Shown piece after piece: positions 1 to 6,012 of a stretch of DNA of 8,703 nt. The translations under genes and the position numbers were made by a program. How positions within the stretch are numbered: position 1 is the first letter of the stretch; each line of letters begins with the position of its first letter. Under the pieces are notes generated by a model. It was not told the origin of the DNA. It was given only the letters and a program-made list of their open reading frames with translations, and made no database searches. This DNA comes from Methanomassiliicoccaceae archaeon (GTDB taxonomy: Archaea; Thermoplasmatota; Thermoplasmata; Methanomassiliicoccales; Methanomethylophilaceae), in the NCBI GenBank assembly GCA_009776695.1, contig WRNI01000055.1:1-8703 (forward strand), written 5' to 3'.

Positions 1-818
1 TCCGCCTCCGGGAGGTCGAACGGTATGCGTTCCGCTTCGGCGATCGCCGCCACCATGAACACTATGAAACCGAGTATCTGCGGGACAATGAACCACATCC
101 CCACCTGCGCGTGAACGATATCGTTAATGTTGAAGCTCCCCGCCATAAGCGTCACCGATGCGAACACTATCAGCATAGGGACCTCGTACGATATCATCTG
201 CGCCGCCGCTCTCATTCCTCCCAGCAACGCGTACTTATTGTTCTGGGCCCATCCGGCGACGAGTATCATGAACGGCGCTATCGCGAAAAGACCGAATATT
301 ATCAGCAGTCCTGCACCGTAATCGGCTATGAACCATCTGTCACTGAGCGGGATCATGCATGCAATGAGCACCGACGTGCCGATGACGAGGGACAAAGCCC
401 ACATGTACCCTTTCTTGTCAGCCTTCGAAGGCGTTATGTTTTCCTTAAGGAACGTCTTGAGACCGTCGGCAAGGTTCTGCAGATATCCCAGAGGGCCGAT
501 GCGTGTGGCCCTCCTGTCCATCATCCTTCCGAGAACTTTACGTTCTTCCCATATCATCGTGAGATTTATCACAAAGGCGACGGCGAATATCACTATCACC
601 ATCAGCGCAACCGCTATAACACTGGTGACATCCTCCGCCACCAGGAATGTTGAGACGCTGTTGCCCGGGAATATAAGGTTGATGAGCCATGCGATCGCCC
701 CGCCTATTATCTCCCACAGCTTGTAACCGATATCATACGGCAGATTGTAAACATTGTAGAAAGGATTGTTCATCGGGTCTTTGAAGACTATCCAGTTGAG
801 TATGCTGTCGTAAGCCAT
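1..818 (-). CDS. fpoH: FpoH/NuoH-like membrane subunit of complex I, partial (C-terminus off the left edge)
   Basis: Membrane subunit that anchors the peripheral arm of complex I-type enzymes and forms much of the quinone or methanophenazine cavity. 272 codons are visible and the frame is open to base 1. Family hallmarks are an ERKVLGR segment at residues 92-98, RIGPLGYLQNLADGLK at 106-121, AGWAQNNKYALLG at 188-200 followed by RAAAQMISYEVP at 203-214, and AEAERIPFDLPEA at 260-272. All are standard NuoH signatures. Hydrophobic helices are evident near 64-90, 138-157, 168-188, 211-228 and 242-262. The start is ATG at 818, with AGGTGAT six bases upstream, inside the end of fpoD. The ERK motif sits unusually far from the start, leaving about 55-60 extra N-terminal residues. 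fpoH follows fpoD with four bases between, so no E/F/G genes intervene. Subunit identity is secure. The name Fpo rather than Nuo is inferred from the archaeal context. Confidence 0.95.
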   Translation of the reverse strand, partial: MAYDSILNWIVFKDPMNNPFYNVYNLPYDIGYKLWEIIGGAIAWLINLIFPGNSVSTFLVAEDVTSVIAVALMVIVIFAVAFVINLTMIWEERKVLGRMMDRRATRIGPLGYLQNLADGLKTFLKENITPSKADKKGYMWALSLVIGTSVLIACMIPLSDRWFIADYGAGLLIIFGLFAIAPFMILVAGWAQNNKYALLGGMRAAAQMISYEVPMLIVFASVTLMAGSFNINDIVHAQVGMWFIVPQILGFIVFMVAAIAEAERIPFDLPEA

Positions 819-822
819 GATA

Positions 823-1917
823 TCACCTGTCGGTCTCCCCGAGGCACATGTCCAGTGTCCCCATGATCGCCGGTATGTCCGCTATCCTTACGCCTTTCAC
901 AAAATGCTTCGATGCCGAAACGTTGACGAATATAGGACTGCGCACCTTCAGCCTGTACGGCTTGTCGGTGCCGTCTGACACCAGGTACATCAAACTTTCG
1001 CCCCTGGGGTCCTCCAGCCTGGCGAAGTGCGTCCCCGCGGGAACGTTCCTCGGAACTTTGACACGAGTCGGCTCCGTCTTCGGTATGGAATCGAGCTTGG
1101 CCATCGCCTGTCTTATTATATCGCAGCTCTGGAACATCTCCTCCATCCTGACCTTGTACCTTGCGTACGCGTCACCTTCGCTGCATACCGCGACATCCCA
1201 GTCCAATTGGTCATAATTGCAGTACGGGTCGTCGCGGCGCACATCGAAATCAACGCCGCTTCCTCTCATAACGGGTCCGGTAAGTCCGTAATTGGCCGCG
1301 TCCTTCCTGCTGATGATGCCTATTCCCCTCATCCTTCCCAGGAATATCGCGGACTCGTCCATCATTGCCACGAGCTCCCATATCATCTTCTCGAAGCGGT
1401 TGACAACTCTGAGACAATCCCTTTCGAAATAGTACGGCATGTCGTTCCTTACGCCGCCTATGCGCGGGTAGTTCGTTGTAAGCCTCTGACCGCATAACTT
1501 TACGTTAAGGTCAAGGAAGAATTCCCTTTCCCTGAGCGCCCATAAGAATACCGTCAGATTGCCGAGGTCGGTGCCCATCGCGGCCAGCCACATCAGGTGC
1601 GACTGTATCCTGCATATCTCGTCCGCCACCACTCTCAAGTACTTTGCCCTGTCCGATAATTCTATTCCTATCGCCTCTTCCACCACTTTGCAGTAGATAT
1701 GCGACCATGTCATGGACGCCGAATAGCAGAGACGGTCGGCCATCGGTATTATCAGGGGATACTGCCGATTCTCGCATTCCTTCTCCCAGCCGCGGTGTAA
1801 ATAACCGACGACCGGTTCCGCGTCTGTGACGACTTCGCCGTCCGCTTTTACCTTGAGCGTCCAGAGCCCGTGAGAGAACGGATGCTGCGGTCCCATTGTG
1901 ATCCACATCTCGGCCAT
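823..1917 (-). CDS. fpoD: FpoD/NuoD-like 49-kDa subunit of complex I
   Basis: Peripheral-arm subunit homologous to [NiFe] hydrogenase large subunits; with FpoB it forms the site where electrons pass from cluster N2 to the membrane carrier. The 364-residue product begins with the family block MGPQHPFSHG (residues 8-17), whose second His corresponds to the quinone-site His, followed by GYLHRGWEKECENR (38-51) and DRLCY (61-65) with the conserved Tyr. It ends in the canonical IMGTLDMCLGETDR. The paired CxxC motifs that hold NiFe in hydrogenases are absent, as expected for complex I. I prefer the ATG at 1917, which overlaps the fpoC stop in TGATG and has AGGGGG about eight bases upstream. A GTG at 1920 would add one residue. 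The 1-base overlap with fpoC and 4-base gap to fpoH imply translational coupling within one operon. Confidence 0.96.
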   Translation of the reverse strand: MAEMWITMGPQHPFSHGLWTLKVKADGEVVTDAEPVVGYLHRGWEKECENRQYPLIIPMADRLCYSASMTWSHIYCKVVEEAIGIELSDRAKYLRVVADEICRIQSHLMWLAAMGTDLGNLTVFLWALREREFFLDLNVKLCGQRLTTNYPRIGGVRNDMPYYFERDCLRVVNRFEKMIWELVAMMDESAIFLGRMRGIGIISRKDAANYGLTGPVMRGSGVDFDVRRDDPYCNYDQLDWDVAVCSEGDAYARYKVRMEEMFQSCDIIRQAMAKLDSIPKTEPTRVKVPRNVPAGTHFARLEDPRGESLMYLVSDGTDKPYRLKVRSPIFVNVSASKHFVKGVRIADIPAIMGTLDMCLGETDR

Positions 1918-2384
1918 CACTGCTGCCCCCTTAATTTGTATGATTTCCTGAACGGGAAGAACTCGTAGTTCTGCGGTGTCAGTAATCTTTCGAGCCTCGG
2001 ATGTCCATCGAATATTATACCGAAGAGCTCGTATGTTTCGCGCTCGTGCCAGTCAGCGCCCTCCCATATGAGCGCCACCGAATCAATATGCGGATCGTCG
2101 TTCGGTACGTCAACGGTTATCTCGATCATCATCCCGTTCGCGTAATTGGAAAGATGGTACACCACCTGCATGTGATCCTTCCAGTCCACGCCGCATAATG
2201 ACGACGCGTGCTCAAAGTTGAGAACATCGTGAAGGTGCACGCAAAGCTCGCGTATGGTCTCCCTTCCGCATGTGAGGTACACACGGCGCGCGGCCGTCTT
2301 TCTCACGGTGACGTTATCACGGAACTTCTTTTCCAGCGACGATATTATGTCATCCGCCGAAGGCGCTTCTATCATGTCGGTCAT
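1917..2384 (-). CDS. fpoC: FpoC/NuoC-like 30-kDa subunit of complex I
   Basis: Peripheral-arm structural subunit packed against FpoD and FpoB. It is 155 residues long, close to stand-alone archaeal FpoC proteins and not fused to D as in E. coli NuoCD. The diagnostic block is WEGADWHERETYELFGI (107-123), followed by FDGHPRLERLL (125-135), then FPFRKSYKLRG near the C-terminus (143-153). The N-terminus is variable, which is normal. The same frame stays open further upstream to 2657, but that would sit on fpoB. The ATG at 2384 is preferred because GGAGG lies seven bases before it, in the last codons of fpoB, and only two bases separate it from the fpoB stop. A second ATG three codons in (2375) is a less likely start. 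Confidence 0.95.
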   Translation of the reverse strand: MTDMIEAPSADDIISSLEKKFRDNVTVRKTAARRVYLTCGRETIRELCVHLHDVLNFEHASSLCGVDWKDHMQVVYHLSNYANGMMIEITVDVPNDDPHIDSVALIWEGADWHERETYELFGIIFDGHPRLERLLTPQNYEFFPFRKSYKLRGQQ

Positions 2385-2386
2385 CT

Positions 2387-2950
2387 TCAGTCCTCCATGA
2401 ACGAACCCCTTTCGAAGTACCTTGTGATCTTCTGCTGCAGTAACATGAAACCGTCTATCATCGCGTCCGGCTTCGCCGGGCATCCCGGTATGTAGATGTC
2501 CACCGGAACTATCTGATCGGTTCCCTGAACGATGTTGTACGAATCGTACCACGGACCTCCCGATATGGCGCACTCGCCCATCGCGACGACCCATTTCGGC
2601 GACGGCATCTGTTCGTAGAGACGCCTTATGTCCGGCCGTAATTTTTTGGATATCCATCCGTTGATCAGCAGCACATCGGTCTGCCTCGGCGACGAACGGT
2701 ATATTGTTCCGAGACGTTCCGCATCATATTTCGTGTTCGATGCGGCGGCCATCTCAAGCGCGCAGCACGCCAGCCCGAAGTGTAACGGATGAATGGAATT
2801 TTTCATGGCCCACGTCCATATCGGACCCGTGAGACCGTCCACGATCCTCTTCGTTCCGGCGCTCAGCAGGTTGTTCATCATGGCCGACGACCACGACATA
2901 AACTCGTTCGCGCTCATTGCGACAGCATGGGGATACAAACTCATATCCAT
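2387..2950 (-). CDS. fpoB: FpoB/NuoB-like iron-sulfur subunit (cluster N2) of complex I
   Basis: Carries the terminal [4Fe-4S] cluster N2 that hands electrons to the membrane-soluble carrier. All four expected cysteines are present: the adjacent pair in GLACCALEM (Cys62, Cys63), Cys127 in MGECAISGG and Cys157 in IPGCPAKPDA. RSSPRQTDVLL (85-95), MPSPKWVVAMG (115-125) and GTDQIVPVDIYIPGCP (143-158) are also family blocks. The product is 187 residues. The open frame runs on upstream to 3316 through fpoA, but the real start is probably ATG 2950, seven bases after GGAGG. That start overlaps the last ten bases of fpoA. ATG 2944, overlapping the fpoA stop as ATGA, is a possible alternative but is too far from the Shine-Dalgarno. 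Confidence 0.96.
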   Translation of the reverse strand: MDMSLYPHAVAMSANEFMSWSSAMMNNLLSAGTKRIVDGLTGPIWTWAMKNSIHPLHFGLACCALEMAAASNTKYDAERLGTIYRSSPRQTDVLLINGWISKKLRPDIRRLYEQMPSPKWVVAMGECAISGGPWYDSYNIVQGTDQIVPVDIYIPGCPAKPDAMIDGFMLLQQKITRYFERGSFMED

Positions 2951-3303
2951 ACTTTTCCCTCCCTTTTCAAAGCATAAGCCACCCCTACGATCAGGATCGC
3001 AAGGAAGGCGACGACCCATATCTTGGCCGTGTCCGTCAACGCGGAGAACGATACCGCCCAAAGCATGAGGAACGTCGCAATAAGGTCGAAAACAACGAAA
3101 ACGATACCGAAGACGTAGTATTGGAACTTGAATTGGACGTGCGCCTCGCCTATCGGCTCGGAACCGCACTCGTACGTCGCGTCCCTCCATTGCGAAGGCT
3201 TGTTGGGTCTGAAAAACCTGGAAAAGAACCACGCAAGCGGGGCGAATCCGAGGGCAAGGACCGCAAGGACCGCCACAGGCAGGTATTCCGTTATTAGCGA
3301 CAT
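2941..3303 (-). CDS. fpoA: FpoA/NuoA-like small membrane subunit of complex I
   Basis: Small three-helix membrane subunit at the junction of the peripheral and membrane arms, first gene of the operon. The 120 residues give helices at roughly 6-30, 61-85 and 95-111. The family marker YECGSEPIGEAHVQFKFQYY (44-63) lies in the loop after helix 1; its Cys is the conserved switch-loop Cys. Helix 2 reads VFDLIATFLMLWAV (71-84): the conserved Asp is kept (Asp73), but the Glu normally two residues later is Ile75 (codon 3079-3081). The ATG at 3303 has no Shine-Dalgarno, while a strong TATA box is centred about 27 bases upstream, so the mRNA is probably leaderless. An upstream ATG at 3316 is in another frame. 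Confidence 0.95.
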   Translation of the reverse strand: MSLITEYLPVAVLAVLALGFAPLAWFFSRFFRPNKPSQWRDATYECGSEPIGEAHVQFKFQYYVFGIVFVVFDLIATFLMLWAVSFSALTDTAKIWVVAFLAILIVGVAYALKREGKVWI

Positions 3304-3325
3304 TGGGCTTCCGCATGACTTGTAA

Positions 3326-3334
3326 TTATATAAA
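3326..3334 (-). promoter_or_regulatory. TATA box for the fpo operon, leaderless start predicted
   Basis: On the minus strand the stretch reads TTTATATAA, preceded by an A/T-rich run. Its centre is about 27 bases before the A of the fpoA ATG at 3303, which is the usual archaeal TATA-to-start distance. Transcription should therefore begin at or within a couple of bases of the start codon. The absence of a Shine-Dalgarno before fpoA fits this, whereas fpoB, fpoC, fpoD and fpoH all have one. Confidence 0.65.
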
Positions 3335-3350
3335 ATTGCGTGGTATCAAA

Positions 3351-3410
3351 AAACCTGTACTTGCTGGCATACGCACGATGATATGCAAATCAGCCGCTTC
3401 GGACAGGTTT
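3351..3410. repeat. Inverted repeat AAACCTGT / ACAGGTTT in the divergent promoter region
   Basis: AAACCTGT at 3351-3358 is mirrored by ACAGGTTT at 3403-3410, with 44 bases between. Read outward, each divergent promoter has an ACAGGTTT copy in its own orientation: one overlaps the proC TATA-like element, the other lies about 20 bases upstream of the fpoA TATA box. The arms are too far apart for a convincing hairpin. A pair of transcription-factor sites is possible, but chance cannot be excluded for 8 bp. Confidence 0.3.
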
Positions 3411-3415
3411 ATTAA
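3408..3415 (+). promoter_or_regulatory. TATA-like element for proC
   Basis: TTTATTAA is centred about 37 bases upstream of the proC ATG at 3449. Using the usual 26-27-base offset, transcription would start near 3438, giving a leader of about 11 bases that begins with the weak Shine-Dalgarno GGTG (3438-3441). The match is less strong than the fpoA box. Confidence 0.4.
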
Positions 3416-3448
3416 CGGACACCGCCATTGCGCATCCGGTGTTACGAC

Positions 3449-4258
3449 ATGGCGAAAAAGATCGGCTTCATCGGCGCGGGCAACATGGCCGAGGCGCTTA
3501 TGAAAGGTATCATATCCACGGGGCTCTATGCCGCCGGCGATATAACAGCGAGTGAGATTTACGAGAAGAGAAGGAAGTACATCGCCGACACGCTGGGGAT
3601 AGACGTTCACGAGAATAACATAAAAGTTGCCGAAGACACGAAGTTCATAGTGCTCGCGGTGAAACCTCAGCAGGTGAAGGAGGTGCTGACGCAGATGAAA
3701 GGCAGCCTTACCAAGGACCACCTTATAATGTCGATAGCCGCCGGCGTAACAACTGCAACATTGGAATCAAATGTGCCAGCATGCCGTTTTGTGCGTGTTA
3801 TGCCCAACCAACCGTGCATGGTGCTCGCCAGTGCGTCCGCATTTTCGCGCGGATCCAAGGCGACGGACGACGATTGCGCTGCCGTTGACCGTGTGCTGAA
3901 GGCGGTCGGCATATCCTACGAGGTGAAAGAAGAGCTTCTCGACGCTGTCACCGGTCTCAGCGGAAGCGGGCCCGCGTACGCGTACATGATCATCGAGGCG
4001 TTAGCGGACGGCGGCGTCCTTATGGGGCTGCCGAGAGACGTTTCCACGAGACTTGCTGCGCAGACGCTGCTCGGTGCCGCGAAGACCATACTTGAAACGG
4101 GCGAACAGCCCGGAAAGATGAAAGATATCATATGCTCTCCCGGGGGAACGACAATAGAAGCGGTGAAGATACTCGAGGACTGCGGTCTCAGGTCATCGCT
4201 CATCAACGCCGTCGAAGCGGCAGCGACGAGATCCAAAGAACTTGGTAAGAACGGATGA
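3449..4258 (+). CDS. proC: Pyrroline-5-carboxylate reductase
   Basis: Catalyses the last step of proline synthesis, NAD(P)H-dependent reduction of 1-pyrroline-5-carboxylate, in the cytoplasm. The 269 residues match the usual family length. The N-terminal Rossmann fold opens with KIGFIGAGNMAEALMKG (4-20), followed by VLAVKPQQV (68-76), IMSIAAGV (93-100) and RVMPNQPCMV (116-125). The C-terminal dimerisation and active-site domain has LSGSGPAYAYMIIEALADGG (170-189), GLPRDVSTRLAAQTLLGA (193-210) and SPGGTTIEAVKILE (230-243). The usual Thr in RVMPNTP is Gln here. The ATG at 3449 is chosen because it places the Rossmann motif at the N-terminus; a TTG at 3428 in the same frame would add seven residues with no family counterpart. 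It is the only plus-strand gene and has its own TATA-like element. Its TGA lies one base from the stop of the convergent radical SAM gene. Confidence 0.97.
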   Translation: MAKKIGFIGAGNMAEALMKGIISTGLYAAGDITASEIYEKRRKYIADTLGIDVHENNIKVAEDTKFIVLAVKPQQVKEVLTQMKGSLTKDHLIMSIAAGVTTATLESNVPACRFVRVMPNQPCMVLASASAFSRGSKATDDDCAAVDRVLKAVGISYEVKEELLDAVTGLSGSGPAYAYMIIEALADGGVLMGLPRDVSTRLAAQTLLGAAKTILETGEQPGKMKDIICSPGGTTIEAVKILEDCGLRSSLINAVEAAATRSKELGKNG

Positions 4259-4259
4259 G

Positions 4260-5981
4260 TCATTTCCTGAACGCCGATCTTAATAGTCCTGAGAGTATGC
4301 GCGGTGCGTTGGACCATATCGATCCCGTTCTCCAGTCCAGGTCGTTCTTGTTGCAGACGGTCGAGCGCATAAGCTTCTCGCCCTCTTCCTTTATCGACCA
4401 TAACGCATCCTCGCGCTCGCGCGCATCCTTTATTGTAAGGATATCATCTATCCTTCTGAGCATCGCCTTCGCGCTGCCCGTCCGTTCCGTGCGCGCTTCG
4501 TAAACATCCTTTGACGAGCGGCCGCATTCGTATTCCGCTTTCGCGAGCTCAAGCGCCGCATCGTACGACGTTTCCGCGATCTCGTCGCGGGTCATCCATT
4601 TCGTCTCGTACGAGAGGACATGCTTCCACGACGGATTATCAAGCAATATTCTGTGCTCTTCCAGCGTGCGCGCAAAAAATTTATATCCGTATTCATCGGG
4701 GTTCTCGAACGCTCTGCTGCCGGGATCGACGAACGGCGCGAAAGGCGAATTGTAAATGAAAAGGCCGTCATCTTTATCGACTATGTTCCATAGCTTCTTT
4801 GCGGCCCGGGCGCTGTCCATCGCCGACTCCCGGGTCTGTTCCGGTAATCCGGTCATATAGAAAAGGTCGAACCTTTCGCATCCGTTCCCGAAAGCTTTCT
4901 GAATTGTCTTTTCTATCGAATCGTTATCGTAATCCCTTCCCGTGGCTTTGCGTACGCGTTCATCATGCGAGTCCGGCGAGAACTCCATCGTGTACCCGCC
5001 CTCCAGGCCGTTCGCAGCTTTGTAATAGTCCTCGCCGGCCGGCCGGAACAGTTCGAGGATCAGGTGATTATCGATACCGCGCCTTCTTATCTCTTTGAAT
5101 AAGCGTTCCATGTAATCCTTACCGGGCTGTCTAAGGTCGCCAACCACGAATATGGGCGACCTCAGATAATCTTGTATACAGCTCATATCTTCCGCTAACT
5201 TCTCGGGGCTTCTGAACGCGGGCCTTTTACGGCACAGTAATTTTTCGTTGGCGTATCTCGAGCCTCCGCATTCGGCGCACGCGCAGGAGCATCCTCTTAC
5301 CGTGAACACGGACGTCAGCGGATTCTTTTCCCATCCCAGCCACGGCAGTGCGCCTTTTATGTCCGCGTGCCTGAGAACATTTTTTATCACTACGCCGTAA
5401 TCGAATCTTACGTGATCGAGGCCTTCCGGTACGTACGATAACTCGTTCACGTGCACCTTCTTATCATTATCCTTCCACGTCAGATTCGGCACGTCCGAAA
5501 GGTCCTTCCCTTCCGTTAATGATTCCATGAGTTTTACATGCGGTATCTCTGTGGAGTCGCCGCGCATTATCATATCGACCTCGTCCCTCCGTATCAGTTC
5601 CTCGTGGAAGTACGATGACGTGAATCCCCCAAGCTCAACGATGGCGTCGGGGTGATATTTTTTCACAATTTTCGCGATCTCCAGCGCCCCGTGCGCGTGG
5701 GGCATCCAGTGCAGGTCTATTGCGAATACCTTGGAATCAAGTTTTGATATTTTCCGCTCTGCGTCAAATTTATCGCTCTGAAGCATCTGCACCGCAAGAT
5801 TGACTATCCGTGTCTTGTATCCGGCGTGCTCAAGGTGCGCCGACATCGTCATGAAACCGATCGGATACATCTCAAAGACCGGCGATGACGGAACAAGATC
5901 GCTTATCGGCCCGTAGAATATGGGTTTTCGTCTGAAGTCGTAAACGCTGGGCGCATGCAGGAATATTATGTCCGATGCCAT
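4260..5981 (-). CDS. B12-binding-domain / radical SAM protein, function unknown (resembles the Ta0216 family)
   Basis: 573-residue protein of the architecture found in cobalamin-binding radical SAM enzymes. Residues 5-150 look like a Rossmann-type B12-binding domain (PIGFMTMSAHLEHAGYKTRI at 40-59, DAIVELGGFTSSYFHEELI at 112-130, VDMIMRGDSTEIP at 135-147), but the classical DxHxxG ligand motif is not evident. The radical SAM core follows: Cys231, Cys235 and Cys238 form CxxxCxxC in RGCSCACAECGG, then barrel segments FVVGDLRQPG (278-287), MEFSPDSHDERVRKATGRDY (332-351) and FDLFYMTGLPEQT (371-383). The region after about 430 is helical and charged, without an obvious domain. The architecture and likely Thermoplasmata distribution match, from memory, a family named after Thermoplasma Ta0216. 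The substrate is unknown. The start is ATG 5981, or GTG 5999 six codons earlier; neither has a good Shine-Dalgarno. It is the last gene of the folD-kptA-uppS cluster. Confidence 0.88.
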   Translation of the reverse strand: MASDIIFLHAPSVYDFRRKPIFYGPISDLVPSSPVFEMYPIGFMTMSAHLEHAGYKTRIVNLAVQMLQSDKFDAERKISKLDSKVFAIDLHWMPHAHGALEIAKIVKKYHPDAIVELGGFTSSYFHEELIRRDEVDMIMRGDSTEIPHVKLMESLTEGKDLSDVPNLTWKDNDKKVHVNELSYVPEGLDHVRFDYGVVIKNVLRHADIKGALPWLGWEKNPLTSVFTVRGCSCACAECGGSRYANEKLLCRKRPAFRSPEKLAEDMSCIQDYLRSPIFVVGDLRQPGKDYMERLFKEIRRRGIDNHLILELFRPAGEDYYKAANGLEGGYTMEFSPDSHDERVRKATGRDYDNDSIEKTIQKAFGNGCERFDLFYMTGLPEQTRESAMDSARAAKKLWNIVDKDDGLFIYNSPFAPFVDPGSRAFENPDEYGYKFFARTLEEHRILLDNPSWKHVLSYETKWMTRDEIAETSYDAALELAKAEYECGRSSKDVYEARTERTGSAKAMLRRIDDILTIKDAREREDALWSIKEEGEKLMRSTVCNKNDLDWRTGSIWSNAPRILSGLLRSAFRK

Positions 5982-6003
5982 TGTCCCGTTATCATTCACA
6001 TCG

Positions 6004-6012
6004 TATTAATTA
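6004..6012 (-). promoter_or_regulatory. Possible internal TATA box before the radical SAM gene
   Basis: On the minus strand TAATTAATA overlaps the uppS stop codon and is centred about 27 bases upstream of ATG 5981. That would give a leaderless transcript for the radical SAM gene, which otherwise lacks a convincing Shine-Dalgarno. The element is short and A/T-rich, so chance is a real possibility. Confidence 0.25.

Larger units (their letters stand above)
3304..3448. promoter_or_regulatory. Divergent intergenic region between fpoA and proC
   Basis: 145 bases separate the starts of fpoA (leftward) and proC (rightward). The region is richer in A+T than the flanking genes. It holds a TATA-like element for each direction and an 8-bp inverted repeat, described separately. 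I see no open frame with a credible start and no RNA-gene-like structure in it. Confidence 0.8.

Noticed and set aside
111..726. Plus-strand open frames of 180 and 132 codons opposite fpoH
   Set aside because: They lie antisense to a gene with strong NuoH motifs, have low-complexity Arg/His- or Ser/Thr-rich translations, and lack Shine-Dalgarno or family motifs. They are by-products of the codon bias of the real strand.
1027..1497. 156-codon plus-strand frame opposite fpoD
   Set aside because: Antisense to an unambiguous NuoD homologue, with no recognisable domain or initiation signal.
823..1917. fpoD as a [NiFe] hydrogenase large subunit
   Set aside because: The N- and C-terminal CxxC nickel-ligand pairs are missing; only a single Cys is present in the C-terminal DMCLGE. 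The neighbours A, B, C and H are complex I subunits.
2385..2657. Extension of fpoC into fpoB, giving 246 residues
   Set aside because: The added residues are an out-of-frame translation of fpoB. GGAGG seven bases before ATG 2384 marks the start.
2951..3316. Long upstream extension of fpoB to an ATG at 3316, giving 309 residues
   Set aside because: The extra part is an out-of-frame reading of fpoA, rich in Arg, Cys and Pro and without homology. A strong Shine-Dalgarno supports ATG 2950.
4259..4300. Terminator between proC and the radical SAM gene
   Set aside because: No hairpin or T-rich run was seen in the single-base gap or just beyond it on either strand.
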